A stretch of DNA of 39,622 nucleotides from an uncultured Caulobacterales bacterium (GCA_903858185.1 CAIOHT010000105.1:1-39622); one strand, 5' to 3'; positions 8,542-16,830 are shown, numbered from the stretch's first letter. Numbers and translations: made by a program. The notes: a model not told the origin generated them from the letters alone.

Positions 8542-9695
8542 GACTCGAACGCGCCCAGATCCCCGAACGGGTCATCGAGGCTGAACTGCGGGTTGGTGAA
8601 CCACTTCGGCCCCGACGAAGTCATGTGGAAGTGATCCTCCAGTCGCACGCCGAACACGCCCGGCACGACGATCATCGGCTCGTTGGAGAAGCACATCCCG
8701 ACCTCGAGCGGCGTGGAGTCACCGCGGACCAGATTGGGCGACTCGTGGACGTCCAGGCCGATGCCGTGACCGGTGCGGTGCGGCGTACCCGGCAACTGGT
8801 AGCCGGGCCCCAGGCCATGGCGGACCAGCACAGTGCGGGCGGCGTCATCGACGCTCTCGCAGGGTTTGCCGAGCGCGGCGGCGGCGAAGGCGGCGGCCTG
8901 TGCTTCCTTTTCGATGTCCCAGATGCGCCGGACGCGCGGCGTCGCCTCGCCAAAGACGTACGACCGGGTGATGTCGCTGTTGTAGCCGTCGAGCGTGGTG
9001 CCGGTGTCGATCAGCACCATGTCGCCCTCGGTCAGGGCGCGGTCGGTCTCGCCGCCGTGCGGCAGCGCGGTGTCCTCAGCGAACGAGACGATGCAGAAGC
9101 TGGACCCTGTCCCGCCATTGAGCAGCCGGTGTTGTTCGTCGATGAAGCGGGTGACCTCCGAGGTCAGGACGCCAGGGGTCAGGCTCTGCCAGGCGCGGCG
9201 ATGCACCTCGATGGTGATCGCCTTGGCGCGGGTCATCAGCGCGATCTCCGCAGGCGACTTGCAGCGTCGCAGACGATTGATCATCGGTCCCGCGTCCGTC
9301 AGCCGCTCATCGCCCAGTGCCCGGCGCAAGCCGAGGAACATGAACAGCGCGATCTGGTCGTCGACCGCCAGGCGTCCCGCCGGGCCCATCCGGTCGGCGA
9401 CCAGGGCGTAGGGGTTCTCGTGCTCTTCCCAGGTGACGATCTCACCGGGCACGCCGACGATGCCTGCGACCTTCTCCAGCTCGAACCTTGGGCAAACGTA
9501 CTCGAGTCGCCCGTCGGCATGGACAATGACCCCGCACAGCCGCTCGGAGGGATGCCAGACTAGGCCGGTGAAATAGCGCAGGCTCGATGTCGCCCCCAGC
9601 AGCACCGCCCGGACCCCTGCCGCGTCCATCTGCGTGCGCAGGGCGGCCAGGCGGCTCAGTCGTTCGGCGAGGGTGATGGCGGGCGGGTTGGTCAT
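8538..9695 (-). CDS. M24 family metallopeptidase (Xaa-Pro aminopeptidase / creatinase-like)
   Basis: The 385-residue pita-bread-fold enzyme has an N-terminal creatinase-like domain (about residues 10-145) and a C-terminal M24 domain. The dinuclear metal ligands are visible: D230 in MVLIDTG, D241 in [10 protein letters not shown]310 in [14 protein letters not shown]339 in SNEPMIV and E353 in VRLEDHF. With a full metal set it is likely a true peptidase or amidohydrolase (Xaa-Pro dipeptidase, or ectoine-hydrolase-like) rather than metal-free creatinase. The ATG start at 9695 follows closely on recO, whose stop is 29 bases upstream, and its end overlaps the 2OG oxygenase gene by 4 bases. The substrate is not known. 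Confidence 0.9.
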   Translation of the reverse strand: MTNPPAITLAERLSRLAALRTQMDAAGVRAVLLGATSSLRYFTGLVWHPSERLCGVIVHADGRLEYVCPRFELEKVAGIVGVPGEIVTWEEHENPYALVADRMGPAGRLAVDDQIALFMFLGLRRALGDERLTDAGPMINRLRRCKSPAEIALMTRAKAITIEVHRRAWQSLTPGVLTSEVTRFIDEQHRLLNGGTGSSFCIVSFAEDTALPHGGETDRALTEGDMVLIDTGTTLDGYNSDITRSYVFGEATPRVRRIWDIEKEAQAAAFAAAALGKPCESVDDAARTVLVRHGLGPGYQLPGTPHRTGHGIGLDVHESPNLVRGDSTPLEVGMCFSNEPMIVVPGVFGVRLEDHFHMTSSGPKWFTNPQFSLDDPFGDLGAFES

Positions 9696-9724
9696 GGCGA
9701 GACTCCTTGCCGGAGCACTCTAAC

Positions 9725-10456
9725 CTAAAGCCGCCCAGCGTCAGCCAGCCGCTCCAGCAGCCAGACCCTGGCGGGCGGCAGCGGCCGGTTCAGCGGGCCG
9801 AAGACGAACTGCTCCAGAAAGTGTCCGGTCAGGTCGAAGCCCTTGCGGATGTCGCCCTCAACCAGCCCGCCCTGCGAGCCAAGCAGAAAGCCCGGCAACG
9901 GCAACAACCGGTCGGCGAACGGCTCGCCTGCTACGCGGCTGACGGCGCGGCCGGTGCGAGGGCTGACCCAGACGAGGTCGTCCGTCGCCCCGGTCGAGGC
10001 GCATTTGCTGAGGTCGAGCCCGAAGCCCAGTTCCTGCAGCAGACCGGCCTCGAAGCGCACGAAGATCGCCGGCCAGATGTCGGTCAGGCTGAAGGCGTTG
10101 CTGAGCGAGTCAAAGGCGTAGTAGGCGCCGGGATGCGGCTCACGCTCCGGCAGGGCGCCGGCGGCCACGGCGGCGGCGGCGGCCAGACCCGCCAGGGCCA
10201 GGGGATCATCGAACAGCGCGGAGGGCCCTTCGCCGACCGGCTCCAGCTGCGCAGAACCCAGCTGGTCCGACATCCGCGCCCGGTAGCCGGCGCGCACACG
10301 CGCCCCGGCCTGCAGATACGGCTTCATCTTGCGCGAGCCGCCGCCGGCGACGTGGGCCGCGAACCGGCCGTGCGCCTCGGTCAGCAGATCGACGATCGCC
10401 CCCGACTCGCCATGCGAGCGGGCGGAGAGCACGAAGGCGTCGTCTTCCCATTCCAT
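9725..10456 (-). CDS. recO: DNA repair protein RecO
   Basis: RecO helps load RecA onto SSB-coated single-stranded DNA in the RecFOR pathway. The ATG at 10456 gives 243 residues starting MEWEDDAFVLSARSHGESG, the normal OB-fold N-terminus of alphaproteobacterial RecO, followed by LLTEAHGRFAAHVAGG and the helical C-terminal region. An open frame reaching back to 10537 only translates the palindromic repeat upstream (10509-10531) and is rejected as coding. Unlike many proteobacterial RecO proteins the zinc-binding Cys pattern is not evident. The gene follows era in the usual order, but an NTF2-like gene and two repeats lie between them. Confidence 0.92.
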   Translation of the reverse strand: MEWEDDAFVLSARSHGESGAIVDLLTEAHGRFAAHVAGGGSRKMKPYLQAGARVRAGYRARMSDQLGSAQLEPVGEGPSALFDDPLALAGLAAAAAVAAGALPEREPHPGAYYAFDSLSNAFSLTDIWPAIFVRFEAGLLQELGFGLDLSKCASTGATDDLVWVSPRTGRAVSRVAGEPFADRLLPLPGFLLGSQGGLVEGDIRKGFDLTGHFLEQFVFGPLNRPLPPARVWLLERLADAGRL

Positions 10457-10508
10457 GGCGTTGAGATAGCGGGTTGAGGCGACAGGCGCGAGGGGCGCGG
10501 CGCACCTC

Positions 10509-10531
10509 CCTTCCCCCTCGATCGGGGAAGG
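10509..10531. repeat. Short palindromic repeat upstream of recO
   Basis: The arms CCTTCCCC (10509-10516) and GGGGAAGG (10524-10531) are perfectly complementary around the loop CTCGATC, giving an 8-bp stem. It lies between the NTF2-like gene's stop at 10544 and the recO start at 10456 on the minus strand. It may be a dispersed repeat core or a weak transcription-attenuating hairpin; there is no T-run on either strand, so it is not a typical intrinsic terminator. Confidence 0.6.
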
Positions 10532-10543
10532 ATTCAAGGCGGG

Positions 10544-11035
10544 CTACTTTGCCTTCGCCTCGAAGGCCTTGATCTTCGCCGTGATGTCCTTGGCCAGGTC
10601 GTTGGGGATCGGGAAGGTCAGGGCGTACTGAGAGACCTTCCAGCCGTCCGGCGTCAGCACCAGCGTGCCGGTGCCCCGGCTGGTCCCATAGCTCTTGCTG
10701 TCGAGCAGTTCGTCGAACCAGGCCACGCAGCGGCAGTCGACCGGCGCGAGGGTGATGTGCCGTTCGCGCGGAACGTAGGTCCAGCCCTGCCCCTTCGAGA
10801 AGTAGGGCATCGCGTAGCCCTTGAACTCATCGAGGCTCCAGCGCTCGGCGGCGTCGGTGCCGAGGTAGGTGGCGTCCGGGGTGTAGAGGGCGAAATAGGC
10901 CGGGCCGTCCGCTTTTGCCGCAGCCACGTGCAGGGCGTCGAGGACCGCGGCGATGTCCTGTTCGGGAGTCGCGGCGCGGGCGGGTTGGGCGACCACGGTC
11001 ATCAACAGCGTGAGGGTCAGGGCAAGCGTGCGCAT
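10544..11035 (-). CDS. Exported NTF2-like (SnoaL/DUF4440-type) protein
   Basis: The 163-residue product starts MRTLALTLTLLMTVVAQPAR with a signal peptide cleaved near ARA-ATP, followed by one NTF2-fold domain: the opening helix EQDIAAVLDALHVAAAKADG, then YFALYTPDATYLGTDAAERW, ERHITLAPVD and a final TLVLTPDGWKVSQYALTFPI strand pair. Such nuclear transport factor 2-like proteins bind small ligands or serve as minor enzymes; no function can be given here. The frame is open far upstream through the repeat and across era, but that extension is out of frame with Era and is an artefact. ATG 11035 is the only start that begins with a signal peptide. It sits between era and recO with palindromic repeats on both sides, as though inserted. 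Confidence 0.85.
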   Translation of the reverse strand: MRTLALTLTLLMTVVAQPARAATPEQDIAAVLDALHVAAAKADGPAYFALYTPDATYLGTDAAERWSLDEFKGYAMPYFSKGQGWTYVPRERHITLAPVDCRCVAWFDELLDSKSYGTSRGTGTLVLTPDGWKVSQYALTFPIPNDLAKDITAKIKAFEAKAK

Positions 11036-11045
11036 GTCTTTTCTC

Positions 11046-11180
11046 CGCTCATCCCGGCGAAGGCCGGGACCCAGGTGTTTTTGAAACAGCCGCTCATCCG
11101 TCCGGCAAGCCTGGGCTTTAGCTGAACCGCGAGCCGAAGCTCTGAAAAAGCCTAGGTCCCGGCCTTCGCCGGGATGAGCG
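11046..11180. repeat. Dispersed repeat element with perfect 26-base inverted ends
   Basis: The left end (11046-11071, starting CGCTCATCCCGGCGAAGG) and right end (11155-11180, finishing CCTTCGCCGGGATGAGCG) are exact reverse complements over 26 bases, enclosing an 83-base core with no start or gene. Each end also holds a smaller palindrome around CCCGGCGAAGGCCGGG. The TCCCGGCGAAGGCCGGGA block is a well-known dispersed sequence in alphaproteobacteria. The element fills the space between era (ends 11209) and the NTF2-like gene (starts 11035), so its transcript could fold into a long hairpin within the operon. Confidence 0.85.
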
Positions 11181-11208
11181 GAATTGGTGGGAGCGGCGAG
11201 CCAGTCCC

Positions 11209-12159
11209 CTAGACGTCGAAATCCAGACCCATTCCCTGGTAGATGTCCCGCTCGTCGGCCCAGTTCTCGCGCACCTTCACGTGCAGGAACAGGTGGACCT
11301 TGCGGTCGAGCAGTTCGGACAGCTCCTCGCGGGAGGCCGAGCCGATCCATTTCAGGGTCTGGCCGTTCTCGCCGATGATGATCGCCCGCTGGCCGTCGCG
11401 CTCGACGAAGATGGTCTGTTCGATGCGCACCGAGCCGTCGCGGCGCTCCTCGAAGGCGGTGGTTTCGACCGTCGCCGCGTAGGGCAGCTCCTCGTGGACG
11501 CGCAGATAGAGCTTCTCGCGGGTCAGCTCGGCTGCCAGCAGGCGCACCGGCAGGTCGGCGGTCTGGTCTTCCGGATAGAGCCAGGGGCCCTCCGGCATCA
11601 GCCCGGCCAGCTTGTCGCGCAGGTCCTCGACCCCGGCGCCGGTGGCGGCCGAGATCATGAACACCTCCGAATAGACCCCCGTGTCGAACAGCGTCTGGGC
11701 CACGGCCAGCATGCGGTCGCGCTTGACGCCATCGATCTTGTTCAGCGCCAGGATGGCCTGGCGTTTGGCGCCCTTGAGGCCCTCGATGATGGTGTGGACG
11801 TCCTGGACGGCCTTCTTGTCGGCCCCTTCCGCCTTGCCCTCGCCGCTCACGGCGAGCTGGGCCTGGACGTCGACCAGGTGAACGACGGCGTCGGCATCCT
11901 CGGCACCCGACCAGGCGGAACGGACCATGGCCCGGTCCAGCCGGCGGCGCGGCGTGAAGATGCCGGGGGTGTCGACCAGCACGATCTGTGACGAACCGGC
12001 CATGGCAACACCGCGCACGGGAAAGCGGGTCGTCTGGACCTTGCGGGTGACGATGGAGACCTTGGCGCCGACAAGGCGGTTGGTCAGGGTCGACTTGCCG
12101 GCGTTGGGGGCGCCGATGATCGCGGCGAAACCCGCGCGTGTGGGGGATGAAGAAGTCAT
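11209..12159 (-). CDS. era: GTPase Era
   Basis: Era binds 16S rRNA and helps mature the 30S subunit and couple it to cell-cycle progress. The ATG at 12159 gives 316 residues. The G domain shows G1 GAPNAGKST (residues 16-24), the switch region QTTRFPVRG, G3 DTPG (63-66) and G4 NKID (140-143). The C-terminal KH domain has IIIGENGQTLKWIGSASREE with the GENG loop, then the usual LFLHVKVRENW ending. A start at 12177 would add six residues with no conservation. It follows rnc on the same strand as usual, but a REP-like palindrome pair fills the 126 bases between them. Confidence 0.97.
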   Translation of the reverse strand: MTSSSPTRAGFAAIIGAPNAGKSTLTNRLVGAKVSIVTRKVQTTRFPVRGVAMAGSSQIVLVDTPGIFTPRRRLDRAMVRSAWSGAEDADAVVHLVDVQAQLAVSGEGKAEGADKKAVQDVHTIIEGLKGAKRQAILALNKIDGVKRDRMLAVAQTLFDTGVYSEVFMISAATGAGVEDLRDKLAGLMPEGPWLYPEDQTADLPVRLLAAELTREKLYLRVHEELPYAATVETTAFEERRDGSVRIEQTIFVERDGQRAIIIGENGQTLKWIGSASREELSELLDRKVHLFLHVKVRENWADERDIYQGMGLDFDV

Positions 12160-12188
12160 TGCGGCGGCCTGTAGCACAGTTGGCCGTC

Positions 12189-12283
12189 GGGGACATGTAC
12201 CGCGGGGACATGTACCAAAGGTACGTGTCCCCCAACCGGGCGGCTCCGGGATTAGGGGACACGTACCTTTGGTACATGTCCCC
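12189..12283. repeat. REP/BIME-like palindrome cluster between rnc and era
   Basis: Two 29-base units, 12204-12232 and 12255-12283, are exact reverse complements. Each begins with GGGGACATGTACC or GGGGACACGTACC and is itself almost palindromic around AAAGG/CCTTT. A third partial copy, GGGGACATGTACC, lies at 12189-12201. The 22 bases between the two full units hold nothing recognisable. The arrangement of head and tail copies is that of REP doublets (BIMEs), which in many proteobacteria are spread by RAYT-type transposases; no such gene is present here. The cluster ends 2 bases past the rnc stop codon. Confidence 0.85.
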
Positions 12284-12285
12284 GA

Positions 12286-12987
12286 CTAGTCGGCCCGGCC
12301 CTCGCGGCGAAGGAGCATGGCCAGGGCGGCGGACTTTTCGGCTTCCTGGCGGGAACGGCCCTCGCCCTGTTCCGGGTCGTGGCCCTGGACGGTCACCTCG
12401 ACGGTGAACACAGGGGCATGGTCCGGCCCCTTTCGCGCAATGACGCTGTATCCCGGCAGCGGCAGGCCAAGGCTCTGGGCCCATTCCTGCAGCCGGGTCT
12501 TGGGGTCGTGGCCGCGGGTGTTCGACGGCGCGTCGAACTCCTCCTGCCAGGCCGCGTTGAAGAAGTTGCGCGCCGCGTCCAGCCCGCCGTCGATGTAGAG
12601 CGCCGCAATCAGGGCCTCGCAGGCGTCGCCCAGCACGCCGTCGGACTCCCGGGCGCCGATCTTCGTCGCCGATCCGGAGAGACGCAGCGCGGGCGCCAGG
12701 CCGATGTGCCGCGCCACACGGGCGCAGGCCTTGCCGTTGACCAGCGCCGCGAGGCGGGGCGACAGCACGCCTTCCCTGGCGTCGACATCGAGCGCCAGAA
12801 GCCGTTCGGCCGCCAGCAGGTTCAGGACCCGGTCGCCGAGAAACTCCAGCCGCTCGTTGTGACGGACCTTGCGCGCGCCGTCGCCGACGCTGGAATGCGT
12901 CAGCGCCCGCTCGAGCAGCTCACGGTCCGCGAAGACGTGGCCGATGCGCCGTTCGAGGGCCGTTACCGCCTCGAGTCTGGCGTTCAT
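12286..12987 (-). CDS. rnc: Ribonuclease III
   Basis: RNase III cuts double-stranded RNA, including the rRNA precursor. The ATG at 12987 gives 233 residues. The catalytic domain has the signature [14 protein letters not shown] with E45, E48 and D52, and D121 and E124 in [12 protein letters not shown], each exactly 7 residues beyond the E. coli counterparts (38, 41, 45, 114, 117). The C-terminal double-stranded RNA-binding domain runs from about residue 160 ([15 protein letters not shown] to [12 protein letters not shown]). The start overlaps the lepB stop by 4 bases (ATGA), indicating coupled translation. The longer open frame to 13068 is antisense-like filler within lepB. Confidence 0.97.
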   Translation of the reverse strand: MNARLEAVTALERRIGHVFADRELLERALTHSSVGDGARKVRHNERLEFLGDRVLNLLAAERLLALDVDAREGVLSPRLAALVNGKACARVARHIGLAPALRLSGSATKIGARESDGVLGDACEALIAALYIDGGLDAARNFFNAAWQEEFDAPSNTRGHDPKTRLQEWAQSLGLPLPGYSVIARKGPDHAPVFTVEVTVQGHDPEQGEGRSRQEAEKSAALAMLLRREGRAD

Positions 12988-13820
12988 TTCAGGACGTTGA
13001 AGAACCGGCTCGGACGGGCGTCGAGGAACCAGGTCCAGGGCTTGAACAGCGAGGCCTTGCCGTTCCACGACAGCAGGATGATCCGCGCATGGCCCACAAG
13101 GTTCTCCTGCGGCACAAAGCCCACGCCGCTGGCTTCCGGCGCGACGCGGCTGTCCAGCGAGTTGTCGCGGTTATCGCCCATGAAGAAGTAGTGGCCCTCG
13201 GGCACGATATAGACGCCGGTGTCGTCCACGTCGCCGCGCGGACCGCAGTCATAGGTCTGGTAGGGGCGGCTATCCATGTTGGTTTCGCGGAAGCGCTGGA
13301 CGGTCGAGCCGTTCCAGCAGGTCCCGGGATCGCCAGGTCCGTCATAAACGCGGGCGTTGGCCTTGCCGTTCACGTACACGACGCCGGCCTTCACCTGGAT
13401 CCGGTCGCCGGGCAGACCCATCAGGCGCTTGATGTAGTCGGTCTGATTGTCCGACGGCAGCTTGAAGACGATGATGTCGCCGCGCTCGGGCGCATTGAAG
13501 AAGACCCTGCCCTTGAACAGCGGCGGGCTGAACGGGATCGAGTGCTTGCTGTAGCCGTAGCTGAACTTCGAGACGATTATGTAGTCGCCCTTCAGCAGGT
13601 TCGGCTCCATCGAGGCCGACGGAATGGTGAACGGCTGAAACAGGAAAATCCGCAGCACCAGCGCGATCAGCAGGGCGTAGACCACCGTCTTGACGATCTC
13701 GATCGTCTCGCTGACAGCGTCGACGCCGGCCGGGGGCGGCGTCTCGTCGTGGTGCGTATCGAGCGCCAGCGGCTTCGAATCGGCGATGGTCTCGGCCTGC
13801 GGTTCGGCGGCGTCAGTCAT
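12984..13820 (-). CDS. lepB: Signal peptidase I (downstream copy of a tandem pair)
   Basis: Signal peptidase I removes signal peptides from exported proteins at the outer face of the inner membrane. The 278-residue protein has one N-terminal membrane helix (about residues 43-62, [19 protein letters not shown]), catalytic Ser70 in [13 protein letters not shown] and catalytic Lys131 in [12 protein letters not shown], and the conserved box [11 protein letters not shown]. It carries a long cytosolic N-terminal tail rich in Asp, Glu and Pro. The start overlaps nothing upstream; a 124-base gap separates it from the second paralogue. It is coupled to rnc by a 4-base overlap, the usual lepB-rnc order, so this is likely the ancestral LepB. 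Confidence 0.95.
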   Translation of the reverse strand: MTDAAEPQAETIADSKPLALDTHHDETPPPAGVDAVSETIEIVKTVVYALLIALVLRIFLFQPFTIPSASMEPNLLKGDYIIVSKFSYGYSKHSIPFSPPLFKGRVFFNAPERGDIIVFKLPSDNQTDYIKRLMGLPGDRIQVKAGVVYVNGKANARVYDGPGDPGTCWNGSTVQRFRETNMDSRPYQTYDCGPRGDVDDTGVYIVPEGHYFFMGDNRDNSLDSRVAPEASGVGFVPQENLVGHARIILLSWNGKASLFKPWTWFLDARPSRFFNVLK

Positions 13821-13944
13821 AGTGCGCGCGCGGCTCTCTTCTCGATGAAGCGGGAAACACCCCCGCGAGTCTGGTTAGTCCGCCTATACGACAGCGGCAA
13901 GCCTGACGCCCGCTACTTCGCGTTCATGGCGTATTGGCGGCGGA

Positions 13945-14781
13945 TCAGGCGGGCGCCTGCGACTTCATGGAGTGGAAGAACCGGTTCCAGCGCAGGTTCA
14001 GCACCCAGGTCCAGGGCTTGAAGAGCGACGCGCCCTCCTTCCACGAGGCCAGCACCGTCTCCGCCTTGCCGACGAGGTTCTCCGCAGGGACATAGCCCAC
14101 GCCACCGGCCTCCGGCGCGACCCGACTGTCCAGCGAGTTGTCGCGGTTGTCGCCCATGAAGAAATACTGGCCTTCGGGCACGAGATAGACTGGCGTGGTG
14201 TCCAGCGGACCCAGGCCGCAGTCGTAGGTGATGTACTGCCGACCGTCGGGGTTGGTTTCCAGATAGCGCGCCGGCGTGGCCCGGTTGGGACAGGCGCTGT
14301 TGTCGCCGTCGGCCAGTCCGGCCGCCTCGCGCGGCAGCGCCACACCGTTCACCGAAAGAACGCCGTTGGTCATCTGGATGGTGTCGCCCGGAAGACCGAC
14401 CAGGCGCTTGATGAGGTCCTTGTGCCCCTCGGCGGGGGTCTTGAAGACGATGACATCGCCGCGCTTCGGCGTCGCCGCGAACAGCCGTCCGCTGAACAGT
14501 GGCGGGCTGAAAGGGATGGAGTGCCGGCTGAAGCCGTAGCTGAACTTGGATACCACGACGTAGTCGCCGATCAGCAGGTTCGGCCGCATCGACGACGAGG
14601 GGATGGTGAAGGGCTGGAAGATGAAGATCCGCAGGACCAGCGCGATCAGCAGCGCGTAGACGATGGTCTTGGCCATCTCGACCAGCTCGCCCGGCGCTTC
14701 GGCGGCCGGCGCATCCACATCCTGGGTGGCGACGACGTCGTCGACGGGGTCCTGGGCTGGCGTGTTGGCGGCGTCGCTCAT
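13945..14781 (-). CDS. lepB: Signal peptidase I (upstream copy of a tandem pair)
   Basis: This is a second full-length signal peptidase I (278 residues from ATG 14781; GTG 14787 would add two). It shares with its neighbour the membrane helix [13 protein letters not shown], the active-site motifs (Ser64 in TIPSSSMRPNLL, Lys125 in DLIKRLVGLPGD), the stretch [10 protein letters not shown] and the box [16 protein letters not shown], so both should be active. It differs in the cytosolic tail, in Arg for Glu after the Ser-Met pair, and across the insert that follows the VNG strand, where it has its own Cys/Asp-rich sequence. It follows acpS on the same strand. The copies probably arose by tandem duplication; different substrate preference is only a guess. 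Confidence 0.93.
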   Translation of the reverse strand: MSDAANTPAQDPVDDVVATQDVDAPAAEAPGELVEMAKTIVYALLIALVLRIFIFQPFTIPSSSMRPNLLIGDYVVVSKFSYGFSRHSIPFSPPLFSGRLFAATPKRGDVIVFKTPAEGHKDLIKRLVGLPGDTIQMTNGVLSVNGVALPREAAGLADGDNSACPNRATPARYLETNPDGRQYITYDCGLGPLDTTPVYLVPEGQYFFMGDNRDNSLDSRVAPEAGGVGYVPAENLVGKAETVLASWKEGASLFKPWTWVLNLRWNRFFHSMKSQAPA

Positions 14782-14866
14782 GCGCACGGTCTCTGTCGGC
14801 TGGGCGACCCCGCCCCGGTTCTGGAACCCTAGGCTAGTCCGTTTCGGCGCGCCCGTTAACTCGTCG

Positions 14867-15286
14867 TCATGCCGGCCCCGGCAAGGCCTCGATGATGACG
14901 AAGGCCTGGGCGTAGGGATGGTCGTCGGTCAGGGACAGGTGGATCACGGGCACCATACCCTCGGGCATGAGCTCGGCCAGCCGCTCGGCCGCGCCGCCGG
15001 TCAGGGCCATGGTCGGCTTTCCGCTCCGCAGGTTGACCACACCCATGTCTTTCCAGTGGACGCCCCGCCGGGGCACGCCCGTGCCGAGCGCCTTGGCGCA
15101 GGCCTCCTTGGCGGCGAAGCGCTTGGCGTAGCTGGCCGCGCGACCGCCCTGGGCGTTGACCTTGCGCTCGGACCGCTCGCGCTCGACGTCGGTGAACGTG
15201 CGATTGATGAACCGGTCGCCGAAGCGATTGAGGGTCTTTTCGACACGGCGGATGTCGCTGAGATCCGAGCCGATGCCGATGATCAT
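14867..15286 (-). CDS. acpS: Holo-[acyl-carrier-protein] synthase
   Basis: AcpS transfers the phosphopantetheine arm of coenzyme A to the acyl carrier protein of fatty-acid synthesis. The 139-residue product starts [19 protein letters not shown] with the magnesium ligand D8, and has the second signature [14 protein letters not shown] with E61, then [10 protein letters not shown], the LTGGAAERL strand and [16 protein letters not shown]. The ATG at 15286 overlaps the pdxJ stop by 4 bases (ATGA); open frame beyond that lies inside pdxJ and is not coding. The pdxJ-acpS-lepB order is the standard one in alphaproteobacteria. Confidence 0.97.
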   Translation of the reverse strand: MIIGIGSDLSDIRRVEKTLNRFGDRFINRTFTDVERERSERKVNAQGGRAASYAKRFAAKEACAKALGTGVPRRGVHWKDMGVVNLRSGKPTMALTGGAAERLAELMPEGMVPVIHLSLTDDHPYAQAFVIIEALPGPA

Positions 15287-16044
15287 GCGGCCAGCTCGGC
15301 TCGCGCTGCGTCCATGAGCACCCGCATGCGCTGTATGGCCGGGGCGAGGCCGGTGAAAATGGCCTCGCCGATCAGGAAGTGGCCGATGTTCAGCTCCATC
15401 AGCTCGGGAATGGCGGCAACCGGCTTGACCGTCGCGAAGTCGATGCCGTGGCCGGCGTGGACTTCCAGACCCAGCTCGAACGCCTGCCGGGCGCCGCCCC
15501 TGAGTCGCTGCAGGATCATGTCCGCCCGGTCGTGGTCTCCCGAGCGCAGGGCGTCGCAATAGGCACCGGTGTGCAGCTCGACGACGTGGGCGCCGATGTC
15601 GGCGGAGGTGCGGATCTGGGCGGGATCGGCCTCGATGAAAAGCGACACCCGGCAGCCGGCTTCGCGCAGACGCTGGACAGCGGGCGCGATGCGGTTGTGG
15701 CCGCCGACGACGTCCAGGCCGCCTTCGGTGGTCACCTCCTCGCGCCGCTCAGGCACGAGGCAGGCGGCATGCGGGCGATGGGCGACGGCGATACCGAGCA
15801 TCTCCTCGGTGACCGCCATCTCCAGGTTCAACGGCTTGCCGCGCTTGAGGCAGAGGTCGGAAAGCTCGTCGATGTCGCGGTCCGAGATATGCCGCCGGTC
15901 CTCGCGCAGGTGGGCGGTGATGCCGTCCGCGCCGGCCGCAAGCGCCAGATCGGCCGCACGCAGCGGCTCGGGATAGCTGGCGCCCCGGGCGTTCCGGATG
16001 GTCGCCACATGGTCGATGTTCACGCCGAGGCGGAGCGGGTTCAT
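15283..16044 (-). CDS. pdxJ: Pyridoxine 5'-phosphate synthase
   Basis: PdxJ condenses 1-deoxyxylulose 5-phosphate with 3-amino-2-oxopropyl phosphate to make pyridoxine 5'-phosphate, the last ring-forming step of vitamin B6 synthesis. The 253-residue TIM-barrel begins [20 protein letters not shown], the conserved opening, followed by [57 protein letters not shown] and HAGHGIDF near the C-terminus, then [14 protein letters not shown]. It starts 7 bases after the pyrE stop and runs into acpS with a 4-base overlap, so the three are likely one transcript. Confidence 0.97.
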   Translation of the reverse strand: MNPLRLGVNIDHVATIRNARGASYPEPLRAADLALAAGADGITAHLREDRRHISDRDIDELSDLCLKRGKPLNLEMAVTEEMLGIAVAHRPHAACLVPERREEVTTEGGLDVVGGHNRIAPAVQRLREAGCRVSLFIEADPAQIRTSADIGAHVVELHTGAYCDALRSGDHDRADMILQRLRGGARQAFELGLEVHAGHGIDFATVKPVAAIPELMELNIGHFLIGEAIFTGLAPAIQRMRVLMDAARAELAA

Positions 16045-16051
16045 CGCGATC

Positions 16052-16636
16052 CTATCCCTTCAGCCGCCGGCTTCCCGGGTCCTGCACCGGGATGGCGGCC
16101 AGTTCGGGCGGCAGCTTGTCGGCCTCGTAGGCGGGCACATCGAGGGTCGCCAGCGCAATCAGCGGCACGCCCACGTCAGCCCGTCCGCCGGACCGGTCGA
16201 CGATACAGGCGGCGGCGATGACCTCACCCCCGGCCTCGCGGATCGCGGCGATGCATTCGCGGGACGACAGACCCGTGGTGACGATGTCCTCGACCATGAC
16301 CACCTTCGCGCCCGGCTCGATCGAGAAGCCGCGGCGCAGCTTGAAGGCGCCGCCCTCGCGCTCGACATACAGCGACCTGACGTTCAGGTGCCGCGCTGTC
16401 TCGTAGCCGGGGATGATGCCGCCGACGGCCGGGCTGATCGCCACATCTGGCTGGCCAACCTGTGCGATGATCTTGGCCGCCAGCGCCTTGCACAGGCGCG
16501 CGCAGCGGTCCGGCTCGGCGAACACCAGGTTCTTCTGCAGGAACACCGGACTATGCAGCCCGCTGGACAGGACAAAGTGGCCTTCTCGCAGCGCGTCGGC
16601 GCCGCGGAACTCGTTGAGGACGTCTTCCTGGGTCAT
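16052..16636 (-). CDS. pyrE: Orotate phosphoribosyltransferase
   Basis: PyrE joins orotate to PRPP to give orotidine 5'-monophosphate in pyrimidine synthesis. The 194-residue protein carries [16 protein letters not shown] (the orotate side), the phosphate loop [14 protein letters not shown] and the PRPP-binding motif [14 protein letters not shown] with E116 and D117. Length is normal for this family. It is the first gene of the minus-strand block leading through pdxJ and acpS to lepB, rnc and era. Upstream lies a palindromic repeat region shared with the divergent Nudix gene, and no clear promoter could be picked out. Confidence 0.96.
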   Translation of the reverse strand: MTQEDVLNEFRGADALREGHFVLSSGLHSPVFLQKNLVFAEPDRCARLCKALAAKIIAQVGQPDVAISPAVGGIIPGYETARHLNVRSLYVEREGGAFKLRRGFSIEPGAKVVMVEDIVTTGLSSRECIAAIREAGGEVIAAACIVDRSGGRADVGVPLIALATLDVPAYEADKLPPELAAIPVQDPGSRRLKG

Positions 16637-16690
16637 TCAGGTTAGATAGCGGCGGGAACCGAGTCCGACCAGCCTCCCAAAACGCGCCAT

Positions 16691-16814
16691 CCTCTCCCGC
16701 GAGGGAGAGGGGGACCACCCGGAGGGTGGTGGAGAGGGATGCGCTGGCGTCGTCAGGCAGGATCGCTCCCAATCCCTCTACCGCCGCGCACCCCTCTCCC
16801 CCTCGCGGGGGAGG
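16691..16814. repeat. Palindromic repeat region between pyrE and the Nudix gene
   Basis: The 194-base divergent gap holds at least three hairpins: CCTCTCCC/GGGAGAGG (16691-16710, 8-bp stem with loop GCGA), ACCACCC/GGGTGGT (16714-16730, 7-bp stem), and a CCCC/GGGG palindrome around CTCGCG (about 16797-16812). The CTCTCCCGCGAGGGAGAG block next to a second hairpin is typical of dispersed repeats in this group of bacteria. Translation through the repeat produces a spurious N-terminal extension of the Nudix frame. Promoters for both genes must lie in or beside it. Confidence 0.7.
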
Positions 16815-16830
16815 AACGGTAAGAGGCTTC

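Noticed and set aside
10544-12484. A 646-codon open frame on the minus strand spanning the NTF2-like gene and most of era
   Set aside because: Only its last 163 codons look like a protein; the rest is the wrong frame of Era (low complexity, Arg/Gly/Pro rich) and a translation of the REP repeats.
13821-13944. Gap between the two lepB genes with a tiny frame (ATG-AAC-GCG-AAG-TAG) on the minus strand
   Set aside because: Four codons with no ribosome-binding signal; I see no leader peptide, RNA gene or remnant of a third signal peptidase here.
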